Shown here: positions 17,230 through 25,777 of the stretch, piece by piece
How the letters are laid out: every line of letters starts with the position of its first letter
How positions within the stretch are numbered: the first letter of the stretch is position 1
Assembly (NCBI GenBank): GCA_964495085.1
Contig: CAZBUK010000009.1
Location: 4,264 to 68,263, forward strand
Origin: CAZBUK01 sp964495085
Lineage (GTDB): Bacteria > Bacteroidota > Ignavibacteria > T3Sed10-11
Direction: 5' to 3'
Length of the DNA: 64,000 nt
Program-made: the position numbers and the translations under genes
Notes under the pieces: model-generated
Told to the model about the DNA's origin: nothing
Databases searched by the model: none
The model's input: the letters and a program-made list of their open reading frames with translations, nothing else

Positions 17230-17559
17230 TCAGGTATTGAACTTTACAACCGCTTCATGCAATCCATCCACACTGATTCGCCAGTGATTCTCCGCATAGA
17301 CGCAGGATCCGTCGACGAAGAGCAAAACCTGCGGTGTTTCATGTTTTTTACCGGAGAGTTCGGCAGCAGCCGCACTCGCTTCGCGGAAATCGACCACCTC
17401 GATATACCCGGCCGCTATGTCTTTCCGCAGCTCGATGTAGGGTTTTATTCGCTTCAGGGCCTCGGTCGTCTGACGGCACGTACCGGCTTTGAAAACGACC
17501 ACGGTCCGGTGTTCGCGGATATATTGCACTACTTCGTTTCGAGTGGTAAGATGCTTCAT
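17230..17559 (-). CDS. Bacilliredoxin-type (YtxJ/BrxC-like) thioredoxin-fold protein
   Basis: 109 aa. It matches the monothiol bacilliredoxin pattern: an N-terminal VVVFKAGTCRQTTEAL with the single redox cysteine near residue 28, then KKHETPQVLLFVDGSCVYAENHWRI, where the cis-proline segment and the W near 91 are conserved. In Firmicutes these proteins remove bacillithiol from mixed disulfides, and bacillithiol is also found in Bacteroidota-type lineages. It is flanked by long intergenic regions and appears monocistronic. Confidence 0.7.
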   Translation of the reverse strand: MKHLTTRNEVVQYIREHRTVVVFKAGTCRQTTEALKRIKPYIELRKDIAAGYIEVVDFREASAAAAELSGKKHETPQVLLFVDGSCVYAENHWRISVDGLHEAVVKFNT

Positions 17560-17961
17560 ACTTGAAATGAACTTGGCGAGCGTAAGGTATAGATAAAGAG
17601 TTCTCTATTATGGTTAGCCGATTTCCCGAGAGTACAGCGAACGATTCATTTCTCACGGCAATAAATTCTACACCTGGTAATATCGGAAAATTCTCCAATT
17701 CATTCAATCTGCCCTACGCAGTGGGTTCAAGAACCTGAAAGTATAACTTCGTACCGCACTCGTCATTCGCCTCTGTATCCTGTAGAAATCTACTTGCTTA
17801 AGAACCGGACTTACTTCCTTGTCGTGTGTGTTATGCGTCGTATGGGCTGCGGATGTTTTTATAGACACTCTCCGGACGAAAGGATACCGCGTTGCACAGT
17901 TCGGAGAAAGCGCAGGGATGTCGAGACGGACGGTTTATCTTCTCCGATATCACACCCGCTG
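17560..17961. other. Intergenic region of about 400 bases, no gene seen
   Basis: Lies between the bacilliredoxin gene and the thioesterase gene, both minus strand. Short open frames here lack ribosome binding sites and recognisable products. No clear hairpin, tRNA or repeat was found. It should include the promoter for the bacilliredoxin gene. Confidence 0.45.
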
Positions 17962-18405
17962 CTATATCGTATTCTCAGACACAGGCGAGATCTTCTTGCG
18001 GAATACATCCGGCATCGCGACCGGACGGCGGCGGGAGTAATCGAATATCACAATATTGGTTTTCGCGCGGGCGATTTCCTTGCCGGTCTGAGCATCGACA
18101 ACCTTATAATACAAATCGAACGAGGAGTTCTGAATATCACCCGCTCCGATATCAATGCGTAGCACCGTGCCGTAAAAAGCTTCGGATTTGAATTGGACTA
18201 CCGCATCCGCCATGATGATGCCGGCTCCTCCGATGTTTTGTTCGGAGTAACCGAGCGAATTCAGGAACCTGATACGTGATTCATGCAGAATGGAGAGCAT
18301 GGAATCGTTGCCGAGATGCCCGCCATAGTTGATGTCCGTTATCCTGACGGGTATTTCAGTCGAGAATATGAATGCTCCCGGAAGATCGAGTTGCAAGCGC
18401 GACAT
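17962..18405 (-). CDS. Hotdog-fold acyl-CoA thioesterase (4HBT/YbgC-like)
   Basis: 147 aa. The hotdog signature is PVRITDINYGGHLGNDSMLSILHESRIRFL (in part: ITDINYGGHLGN, about 22-34), where the Asp/His region replaces the DxNxHVNN pattern of this family. It probably hydrolyses an acyl-CoA in the cytoplasm; chain length cannot be predicted. It is preceded by the M23 peptidase gene on the same strand, with about 136 bases to that gene's end. Confidence 0.8.
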   Translation of the reverse strand: MSRLQLDLPGAFIFSTEIPVRITDINYGGHLGNDSMLSILHESRIRFLNSLGYSEQNIGGAGIIMADAVVQFKSEAFYGTVLRIDIGAGDIQNSSFDLYYKVVDAQTGKEIARAKTNIVIFDYSRRRPVAMPDVFRKKISPVSENTI

Positions 18406-18541
18406 AGAGAATTCCGACCGCTAAGAAAGGTTAATACATATACAACGAATCTAACGGAAGACCGCACACCGGCTATCAAACCGCAGAGGCGCCCCGGCTT
18501 ATCAGGCAACGCACGGCCGAACACGGCCGGTCTCTTCCGAT

Positions 18542-19975
18542 TTATTTCGCCACGACAAATTTCTTTACATCGTCGAACCCGCCCGCCGACATCCTGTAAT
18601 AATATACGCCGCTGGGAAGATCTCCGGGGGAGAACTCGACCGAGTGAAATCCGCTTTCCCTGAATTCGTTTACCAGCACGGCGAGTTCCCTCCCCAGCAG
18701 GTCATAGACTTTAATCGCAACGTGCGTGCCGGACTCAATCGAATACTCTATCGTCGTCGACGGATTGAATGGGTTGGGAAAATTCTGTCTCAGCGCAAAC
18801 AGCCGCGGAATTTCTTTTCGGTCCGATATACCGGTCGCAGCGCCGATACTGAACCCGTGTGTATATGATTTACCTTCGTAACTCACCTCGAAGGTGTACT
18901 CGCCATTCTGCAGAGCGTGCGGCACAACCACCCACCAATACCAGAACGCTGCGGCGTAATGCGGATCCGTGCTCGAATTGCTCCACGATTGCCATACGGA
19001 ACCGTCCGGTCTGTAGATCCTGAGATCGCTTTCCTGTCCCTGCAGCTGATCGCGGTAGTAAACCGCGAGAAAGAGCGTGTCGCCGGAGTCGAATTGATTC
19101 GATTCATTTACGTCATGGAGCGCCGGACAGGAACGGAATTCAGGCGGCTTCGCATGTGTCTGCAGCCGGTTGATCGCAGAATCATAGTATGGTCGCTGAT
19201 CCTCCCACCAGCTCCGGTTGACGGTGGGATTGTGCGGACCTTGGTACGGATCGATGAGATTCAGCGAGGCGTCGTAAATTTCGAAATGGAGATGTGGCCC
19301 CGTCGACTGCCCCGAAGACGCAACCACACCCAGATATTCGCCGCGTTCGACACGCTCCCCGGTCGCCTTCGGTGTCGTGGTGCCGTTCTTCATATGCCCA
19401 TACCATGCCTGGGAGCCGTCGTCATGACCGATATAGACTGCATTCCACGTCTGACCCGGGATGAATCCGCAATTCTGGTCGAAATTGCCGTCGACCTTAT
19501 TCAGAATCACCCCGTCCGCCGAGGCGATGACAATTACCTCGTCGTTATGAACCATATTCCAGTTGAAGGGCCAGAGAAAATAATCCGTTCCCTTATGATT
19601 GTAGCCGCTCGCAAGATCGTATGTTCTTGTGCCCCCGGTATAATCCCGAAGTTGATTCGGATATGCCGGATCGTGATCCACGAAACCGGATATCCCATGG
19701 AACCCGTATCCATCGATATGCTCGTTCCATGCCAGAGGAAATCCGAATACGATCGGGTCGTCGTCGGAGATCTTGAGGAGAATCCCCTGCCCGTGAAATG
19801 TATCTATGACGGATTTATTATAGAGAAGAATTTCATGGCGAAATTCGTCCGACAGGCATTGTACATTTTCAAATTGCATGACACCGCCGCCGTCAGGTTC
19901 ACGGAATTCTCCCGGTTGGGCTGCCAACACTGCAGGAAATACGGCAAGCAAGCTTGCGTGTACAAATCGCCTCAT
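18542..19975 (-). CDS. Secreted M23 metallopeptidase with C-terminal sorting (type A) domain
   Basis: 477 aa. It has a signal peptide (MRRFVHASLLAVFPAVLAAQ). The M23 zinc-peptidase core has the first metal ligands in SGYNHKGTDYFLWPF (about 123) and the second motif in SSGQSTGPHLHFEIYDAS (about 219). An immunoglobulin-like region follows. The last 85 residues begin LRQNFPNPFNPSTTIEYSI and end SGVYYYRMSAGGFDDVKKFVVAK (in part). This is the C-terminal sorting domain of the type IX secretion or related FCB-group pathway. It probably cleaves peptidoglycan or surface peptides outside the cell. Confidence 0.88.
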   Translation of the reverse strand: MRRFVHASLLAVFPAVLAAQPGEFREPDGGGVMQFENVQCLSDEFRHEILLYNKSVIDTFHGQGILLKISDDDPIVFGFPLAWNEHIDGYGFHGISGFVDHDPAYPNQLRDYTGGTRTYDLASGYNHKGTDYFLWPFNWNMVHNDEVIVIASADGVILNKVDGNFDQNCGFIPGQTWNAVYIGHDDGSQAWYGHMKNGTTTPKATGERVERGEYLGVVASSGQSTGPHLHFEIYDASLNLIDPYQGPHNPTVNRSWWEDQRPYYDSAINRLQTHAKPPEFRSCPALHDVNESNQFDSGDTLFLAVYYRDQLQGQESDLRIYRPDGSVWQSWSNSSTDPHYAAAFWYWWVVVPHALQNGEYTFEVSYEGKSYTHGFSIGAATGISDRKEIPRLFALRQNFPNPFNPSTTIEYSIESGTHVAIKVYDLLGRELAVLVNEFRESGFHSVEFSPGDLPSGVYYYRMSAGGFDDVKKFVVAK

Positions 19976-20061
19976 CGATATCTCCGGAATATGTGTGTCT
20001 TACGTTCGGACCAATCCCCGCCGACCAGCGAGCGGTGCATTCACCGTTGCCGATCGCCAAT

Positions 20062-20096
20062 AAAAAAACCCGGCTGTACTTCATAACCGGGTTTTA
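20062..20096 (-). terminator. Terminator of the ppiD-like gene
   Basis: AAACCCGG/CCGGGTTT stem (8 bp) with a 13-base loop. On the minus strand the stem runs into seven Ts. It lies about 95 bases after the ppiD stop codon and just before the M23 gene. Confidence 0.8.
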
Positions 20097-20153
20097 TCGA
20101 AATAAACTTCTAAATAAAAAATATGCCCGTCGTCCTCAGTCGTGACGTTATAA

Positions 20154-20176
20154 TTCACCGTTCTGTCGACGGTGAA
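20154..20176. repeat. Perfect 8-bp hairpin between the ppiD stop and its terminator
   Basis: TTCACCGT and ACGGTGAA enclose a 7-base loop. No T-run follows on either strand, so it is not itself a terminator. It could protect the 3' end of the mRNA. Confidence 0.5.
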
Positions 20177-20189
20177 CGTTCCGGGGGTG

Positions 20190-22277
20190 CTATCTGAAAT
20201 ACATATACCTGTTATCCACTATCTCCGCGTCATTCCGCAGTGCGGTGAGCCATTGCGAGAAAAATTGCTGGCGTTTCGACTGGAGGAGCGATTCCTTGAT
20301 CGTTTCCCGCTGGTCAGCGTATGCTTGCTCGTCGAATTCGTTCCGGCTCTTTACCGAAACAAGAAAATAACCGCGGGTACCCTGAACGGGATCGGAGACG
20401 GCGCCTACCGGAAGTCCGAAAACCGCACCGATGAGTTTTACATCCCGTCCGAGTCCGGGGACGGTTCCGGTCAGCGATACCGAGCTGGCAGACTGTATCT
20501 GGTGGCTCGGATCTATCTCAACGAGCGCGCTTAGCGGACGGTCGCCGAGTTCCCGCCGGATATCCTGTACTTTTTCTTCGGTGAGAGCGAGTCTTTTTTC
20601 GCGCTGCAGATCCGTCCTGATCGATGCCCGGACTTCATCCAACGGCTTGACTCCCTCACGCTGCACATCCTTGATCCTGAAGATGGCGAAACCCGACTGG
20701 GTTTCAAGCACTTCGCTCACTGCTCCGGAGCGGCTATCGAACGCGAACCGCATCACCGATTCATTCACACCGATGCCGGGAATCACGCCTCCCTCCGAGA
20801 ACAGTCCGGTCTCGAACACTGAAAAGCCGAACGCCTGGGCTTCCTCTTTCAGAGAGCGCTTTTGTGCGACGAACGCGAAATCCACCGCATCATCGAACAA
20901 CTTGTTGCGCGTATACGGGCTCACCTGAACGGGCAGATGAATCGTGCCGAATTTCACTTCGCGGTTCGTCCGTTCGTTCACCCTGATGATATGCAGCCCG
21001 AACTGGGATTCGATGGGACCGACGACGCTGCCGATGCGAGCGTTGAATGCCGCCTGTTCGAACGGAGCGACCATCCTGCCTCTCCCGAACCAACCGAGAT
21101 CGCCGCCCTGCTGGGCGGAACCGGGATCGGTGGAATAGGAGCTCGCCAGTTCGGCAAAGTCCTCGCCGTCGTTCAGACGGGCAATGAGTTCGCGGGCGCG
21201 TTCGCGTACGGCCGCGGTATCCGCTTCGAACTGGAGCAGAATATGCTGCGCGCGCACGAATTCATCGCGACCCGAACGCTGGTCGATAATTTTAATCAGG
21301 TGCATGCCATCGGTATCCGCTATGGGACCGATCAGATCGCCCGGTTGGGAACTGAAGACGACCGCCTCTTTTGCAGAACTCACTTCGCCCGGTTTGAAGA
21401 ACGCGTCGGTGAAGGGGGTGTGCGAGAACTCTTCAACGAGTGTGGTAAAATCGGCGCCTCCTTCGAGGTCTTTCTTCAGATATTCGAGCTCTTCGCGTAC
21501 CTCGATCGAATCCTCTTTCGAAGGGATGAATCGGAACAGCACGTATTCGAGATTTCGGCTGGCCGGATTCTTAAACTCCTGCGGGTTTGCATTATAGTGT
21601 CTGCGGATCTCATCGTCGGTGATCTCGACTGCATCTGCCGCCACGACCCTGTTCGGATCGAAGAGCACATAGTCGAAATCCGCCCTGATATTCTGTTCGG
21701 TGAATCTCTGCCGGATCTCGCCTTCGGTCACACGAACCGACGTCATCAGCATGCTCTGCAGTTTCTCCTGCTTACGCTGATTGCGCAGCATCCGCTCGAG
21801 TTGTACTACCTGCTCCCGGTTGCGCGGGTCCGAGAGCGCCGCATCGTACGCAAACCGGTCGAAGTTACCGAGGGAATCGACGAATTGCGTGCGGAGGAAT
21901 TCCGGAGGATTTTCGCCCCGGACCCAGTTCACGATCTCCTGATCGGTCACCTCGATTCCACGCCGTTTGATCTCCTCCTCGAGCAGGATCTCATTGACCA
22001 TATTGGTCCAGACCTGTTCGCGGAGAAAATTCATGTATTCATCGTCGATAGTTCCGCCTAATTGCTGGCGCTGCATTTCCGAAACGTTGCGGAGGATATC
22101 CGAAAACTCCTGGTAGGAGATCTCCCGGTCGTTCACCTTTCCGAGCACGGTCTGACGCTGTCCCGAGAGTCCGGAAAAATCCATTCCCCACTCGAACACA
22201 ATCATGATCACGAATGCGAGAACGAGTCCGATGAGAATCGCCGGCATATTGTCGCGCATTTTTGTCATTAAAGGCAT
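20190..22277 (-). CDS. ppiD: PpiD/SurA-type peptidylprolyl isomerase chaperone
   Basis: 695 aa from the ATG at 22277 (MPLMTKMRDNMPAILIG), chosen because AAAGGAG lies 10 bases upstream; an open frame continues to 22364 without support. It has one N-terminal membrane anchor (AILIGLVLAFVIMIVFEWGMDF in part), a SurA-N-like helical domain (about 40-230), then two parvulin rotamase regions, e.g. VRAQHILLQFEADTAAVRERA (in part) and GSAQQGGDLGWFGRGRMV (about 345-440). A third, degenerate segment is near the C terminus. It helps fold exported proteins at the inner membrane. It is divergent from secD, which fits a shared export function. Confidence 0.88.
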   Translation of the reverse strand: MPLMTKMRDNMPAILIGLVLAFVIMIVFEWGMDFSGLSGQRQTVLGKVNDREISYQEFSDILRNVSEMQRQQLGGTIDDEYMNFLREQVWTNMVNEILLEEEIKRRGIEVTDQEIVNWVRGENPPEFLRTQFVDSLGNFDRFAYDAALSDPRNREQVVQLERMLRNQRKQEKLQSMLMTSVRVTEGEIRQRFTEQNIRADFDYVLFDPNRVVAADAVEITDDEIRRHYNANPQEFKNPASRNLEYVLFRFIPSKEDSIEVREELEYLKKDLEGGADFTTLVEEFSHTPFTDAFFKPGEVSSAKEAVVFSSQPGDLIGPIADTDGMHLIKIIDQRSGRDEFVRAQHILLQFEADTAAVRERARELIARLNDGEDFAELASSYSTDPGSAQQGGDLGWFGRGRMVAPFEQAAFNARIGSVVGPIESQFGLHIIRVNERTNREVKFGTIHLPVQVSPYTRNKLFDDAVDFAFVAQKRSLKEEAQAFGFSVFETGLFSEGGVIPGIGVNESVMRFAFDSRSGAVSEVLETQSGFAIFRIKDVQREGVKPLDEVRASIRTDLQREKRLALTEEKVQDIRRELGDRPLSALVEIDPSHQIQSASSVSLTGTVPGLGRDVKLIGAVFGLPVGAVSDPVQGTRGYFLVSVKSRNEFDEQAYADQRETIKESLLQSKRQQFFSQWLTALRNDAEIVDNRYMYFR

Positions 22278-22372
22278 AAAGCTTTGACTCCTTTGGCTTA
22301 CCGCTATTGTCGAGGGTGTACAAATACAAATCAATAATATAAACCTGAAAATGTAAAAAAGCAATCATTTTA

Positions 22373-22401
22373 TTGACTTTTCGAGGATTTTGAATTATAT
22401 T
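22373..22401 (+). promoter_or_regulatory. Sigma70-type promoter of secD
   Basis: TTGACT (22373-22378), a 17-base spacer and TATATT (22396-22401) give a near-consensus -35/-10 pair. It lies about 84 bases before the secD start in the divergent ppiD-secD region. Confidence 0.5.
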
Positions 22402-22484
22402 TTTTGTTCTGTGAATCGAACATCTGCTAAGCTTAATCAACATATTCGAACACCCCTACGCAATAGAGAGGGAGGTAACGATTT

Positions 22485-24299
22485 GTGAAGAAAAACCGCA
22501 CCAAGATCATCATCATCATTATTTCGGTTTTATTATCGCTCTATTTTCTTCTTCCGACCTATAAAGATTACCAGTACAACAAGACCTTAAACACTCTCAC
22601 CGGCGCAGATAGCATCTCGTATTTCGAATCGAACGAGTCCGATATCCGTAAAGCGCGCCTTGAGCGGATGAAACTCGGTCTCGATCTGCAGGGAGGTATG
22701 CGGGTCGTCCTCGAGGTCGATGTCGTGAGACTGCTTGACGATCTCGCACAGAACAAGGACGAACAATTCGAGTCGCTCATGCAGCAGGTACGCGAAGAAG
22801 TCGCGCGAACCGATGAAGCGGCTCTCGACATTTTTGCGTCTGTATTCGGCGATGTCGGCGTCCGGTTGAGCAGATATTACGGAAGTATACGCGACAGCGA
22901 CGATCAGATAATTCGGAATTTACGATCGAACGCCGACGGAGCAATTGACCGGGCGATTCAGATCGTCAGAAACCGGGTCGACCAGTACGGAGTTTCGGAA
23001 CCGAGCATCCAGAAAATGGGCGCACGGCGAATCATCGTCGAGTTACCCGGAGTAACGAACGAAGACGAGGTCCGCCGGCTTCTCCGGGGAACCGCGCGGC
23101 TCGAATTCCGACTCCTCCGGGAACCGGAAATCGTGTTTAACGTCATCGGAAGAATCGACGATCTCCTCTCGCGCGAGGCGGATCCGGAGGCAGACCGCGA
23201 CACCGCAGACGCTCCGATCGATCTGACCGAGGCGGAGCTCCGCGAACGCCATCCCTTTTTATACTATGTCAGGCCCGAGCAGCAGGGATCGGGAGTTTCC
23301 TACGTATCGGAAGACCACCGCGAACGCGTCAACAGAATTCTGCAGCGGGAGGACGTACGCGCGCTTTTCCCGTCCAACTTCAATTTCGCATGGTCGGCGC
23401 GGCATCAATTCATCGCCGAGGGCAAACAGTACTACGCGCTCTACGGAACCTATTCGGATCCGGAGCTGACCGGCAGTGTTGTTACGGACGCTCAGGCGAC
23501 CATCGATCCGAATTTCAACCAGCCGATCGTCACCATGACGATGAACAGCGAGGGATCGAGGGAATGGGCGCGTATCACCGGCGCTAATATCGGCAAACAG
23601 GTCGCAATTGTACTCGACGATGCGGTCTTTTCCGCCCCCGTCGTACGCAACCGCATCACGGGAGGTCGCTCGCAGATCGAGGGGTTGGAGAGCACCGATG
23701 AAGCGCGGCTGCTCGAGATCATTCTCAAGGCGGGCGCCTTGCCGGCACCCGTTGCGATCATCGAACAGCGGACGGTCGGACCATCGCTCGGAGAGGATTC
23801 GATCCGTCGCGGATTGTCCTCGACCGCCTTCGCGTTCGGACTGACGGTACTGTTCATGATCTTCTACTATCGTACGGCCGGTTCAATCGCCGACGTCGCC
23901 CTGCTCTTCAACGTAGTCTTTATTCTCGGCGTTCTTGCAGGATTCCAGGCGACGCTCACGCTGCCCGGCATCGCCGGCATCATCCTCACCATCGGTATGG
24001 CGGTCGATGCGAACGTGCTCATCTTCGAGCGCATCCGTGAGGAGGAAGCGACCGGAAAGACGCTCAGGGCTTCGATCGACGCCGGGTACTCGAAAGCGTT
24101 CAGCGCAATTATCGATGCGAACATTACAACGTTTCTCGTCGGCATTATTCTATATCAGTTCGGCACGGGGCCCGTACAGGGGTTTGCACTTACCTTGATG
24201 ATCGGCATCGTTGCCAGCTTGTTCAGTGCAATCGTCATCACGAGGGTTATCTTCGATATACTGACCGAACGCAAGACCGCGCATGTCAGCTTCGGCTGA
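22485..24299 (+). CDS. secD: Protein translocase subunit SecD
   Basis: 604 aa, starting at GTG 22485 with GGGAGG 10-15 bases upstream. It is part of the SecDF proton-driven motor that pulls preproteins through SecYEG. An N-terminal helix is followed by the P1 head (LGLDLQGGMRVVLEVD at about 64) and the base motif RNVVDQYGV-like (RNRVDQYGVSEPSIQ). The C-terminal half contains six membrane helices with FNVVFILGVLAGFQATLTLPGIAG (in part) and MAVDANVLIFERIREE (about 505). secF follows after 61 bases. Confidence 0.97.
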   Translation: MKKNRTKIIIIIISVLLSLYFLLPTYKDYQYNKTLNTLTGADSISYFESNESDIRKARLERMKLGLDLQGGMRVVLEVDVVRLLDDLAQNKDEQFESLMQQVREEVARTDEAALDIFASVFGDVGVRLSRYYGSIRDSDDQIIRNLRSNADGAIDRAIQIVRNRVDQYGVSEPSIQKMGARRIIVELPGVTNEDEVRRLLRGTARLEFRLLREPEIVFNVIGRIDDLLSREADPEADRDTADAPIDLTEAELRERHPFLYYVRPEQQGSGVSYVSEDHRERVNRILQREDVRALFPSNFNFAWSARHQFIAEGKQYYALYGTYSDPELTGSVVTDAQATIDPNFNQPIVTMTMNSEGSREWARITGANIGKQVAIVLDDAVFSAPVVRNRITGGRSQIEGLESTDEARLLEIILKAGALPAPVAIIEQRTVGPSLGEDSIRRGLSSTAFAFGLTVLFMIFYYRTAGSIADVALLFNVVFILGVLAGFQATLTLPGIAGIILTIGMAVDANVLIFERIREEEATGKTLRASIDAGYSKAFSAIIDANITTFLVGIILYQFGTGPVQGFALTLMIGIVASLFSAIVITRVIFDILTERKTAHVSFG

Positions 24300-24360
24300 G
24301 CGCCGGAACCGTTTGTGCAATATTTTCTATACCGAATTTTTTTCCGAAGGAGTTTTTTAG

Positions 24361-25296
24361 ATGCGTCTTCTATCCAAAACGAATATAGATTTTATGGGTT
24401 TGCGGAAGACCTTTTATATGATATCGGCGGTGATCATTCTGGTCGGCGTCGCATCCATTGTGTATAAAGGCATCGATTGGGGTATCGATTTCGTAGGAGG
24501 TACCGAGTTGGTCATTGAGTTTGAGCAGGAAGTACCGATCGGAGATATCCGCTCGGTACTCACAACCGCCGGTTTCGAGCAGGCGGAGATCAAGACTTTC
24601 GGCACTCCCCGGGATATCCTGATCCGGACCATTCAGCAGGACGAGGAGGCCCAGGTGCGGGAAAATATACTGCGTACCCTCACGGAATCCTTCCAGGACA
24701 ACCCGATTACCATACTCCGCGAAGATACGATCGGACCGCGCATCGGTGCGGAATTGCGACGCGACGCGACGACGGCTTTGGTGGTCGCCCTTTTCGCAAT
24801 TCTCGGATATATCGCAATACGCTTCAAGTTTATGTACGGCGTCGGGGCAGTTGCCGCGCTGTTCCACGACATTCTCGTCACTGTCGGCATGCTTGCCCTG
24901 CTGAACGGACTCTCTCCGTACCTCAACCTGGAGATAACCCAGAATGTGATTGCCGCTATTCTTACCATCATCGGTCTTTCGGTGAACGATACCGTCGTGA
25001 TCTTCGATCGCATTCGCGAAAACCTGAAGCTGTACCGGAGCTGGAGTATGTACGATGTGATTAATAAGAGCATCAACGACACACTGAGCCGGACTATCAT
25101 TACCTCAGGAACCGTGCTGATCGTGCTCGTGGTGTTGTTCATTTTCGGAGGCGAGGTTACCCGCGGATTTGCGTTTACCCTCATCATCGGAGTCATTACG
25201 GGTACCTATTCCTCCATTTATATTGCGAGCGCGCTCATCATCGAATGGGTGAACAGAAATCAGCAGAAAACGCATCTTGCACAGAAGGTATCCTAA
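24361..25296 (+). CDS. secF: Protein translocase subunit SecF
   Basis: 311 aa. The N-terminal segment IDWGIDFVGGTELVIEF carries the SecF signature, with helices and NDTVVIFDRIREN (about 218-230) in the conserved TM4/5 region. It forms the SecDF complex with the preceding gene. The start ATG has GAAGGAG about 10 bases upstream. The STAS gene follows after 30 bases and may be co-transcribed. Confidence 0.97.
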   Translation: MRLLSKTNIDFMGLRKTFYMISAVIILVGVASIVYKGIDWGIDFVGGTELVIEFEQEVPIGDIRSVLTTAGFEQAEIKTFGTPRDILIRTIQQDEEAQVRENILRTLTESFQDNPITILREDTIGPRIGAELRRDATTALVVALFAILGYIAIRFKFMYGVGAVAALFHDILVTVGMLALLNGLSPYLNLEITQNVIAAILTIIGLSVNDTVVIFDRIRENLKLYRSWSMYDVINKSINDTLSRTIITSGTVLIVLVVLFIFGGEVTRGFAFTLIIGVITGTYSSIYIASALIIEWVNRNQQKTHLAQKVS

Positions 25297-25326
25297 CACG
25301 ATTAAACTACAGGCGAGGAGTATCCC

Positions 25327-25668
25327 GTGGACCTTACCGTATCGGAACAACAGGACGTAACGGTCATTTCACTGCAGGGGAATATTATGGGAGGACCGGA
25401 TGCGACTGCACTCAACGATAAGCTGCATGAAATGATTGAGGGGGGGAAGAAGAAGATTGTCGTCGATCTCGACCAAGTGAAGATCATGAACAGTTCGGGA
25501 CTCGGGATGCTCATCGGCGGATTAACCACCATGCGGAACGTGGGAGGCGATCTGAAAATCGCCCGCGCGTCTCAGAAGATTTCGGGTTTGATAACGGTTG
25601 CCAAGTTGGGGTCGATTTTCCCGAATTTTCCGTCGGTTGGGGAGGCTGTAGACGACTTCAACAGATAA
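25327..25668 (+). CDS. STAS-domain anti-sigma factor antagonist
   Basis: 113 aa, a single STAS domain of the RsbV/SpoIIAA type. The phosphorylatable serine lies in KIMNSSGLGMLIGGL (about residue 58). In partner switching such proteins are phosphorylated by an anti-sigma kinase and dephosphorylated by a PP2C enzyme. No RsbW-like kinase is next to it. A SpoIIE-type phosphatase is encoded at 52-53 kb and could be a partner (inference). It is followed by a strong terminator. Confidence 0.9.
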   Translation: MDLTVSEQQDVTVISLQGNIMGGPDATALNDKLHEMIEGGKKKIVVDLDQVKIMNSSGLGMLIGGLTTMRNVGGDLKIARASQKISGLITVAKLGSIFPNFPSVGEAVDDFNR

Positions 25669-25690
25669 GTTCTTCATCGAATCTCTCTCT

Positions 25691-25743
25691 GAACTCCGGT
25701 AAATCTGGGATTGCGGCTTGACGGATCCCGCCGGAGTTTTTTT
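25691..25743 (+). terminator. Terminator after secDF-STAS
   Basis: AACTCCGG (25692-25699) pairs with CCGGAGTT (25731-25738), with an inner GGGAT/ATCCC pairing, followed by a run of Ts reaching 25743. It lies immediately upstream of purA. Confidence 0.85.
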
Positions 25744-25777
25744 ACGTTTCACCTCGCAGAGGAAAGGAATTCATCGC

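Noticed and set aside
18505..18530. CGGCCG hairpin as a terminator of the thioesterase gene
   Set aside because: No T-run on either strand.
18917..20086. 389-aa open frame opposite the M23 peptidase
   Set aside because: It lies wholly on the complementary strand of a clear gene, has no recognisable domain, and is a by-product of codon use.
20862..22061. 399-aa open frame opposite ppiD
   Set aside because: Complementary to the chaperone gene; sequence is low in typical protein patterns.
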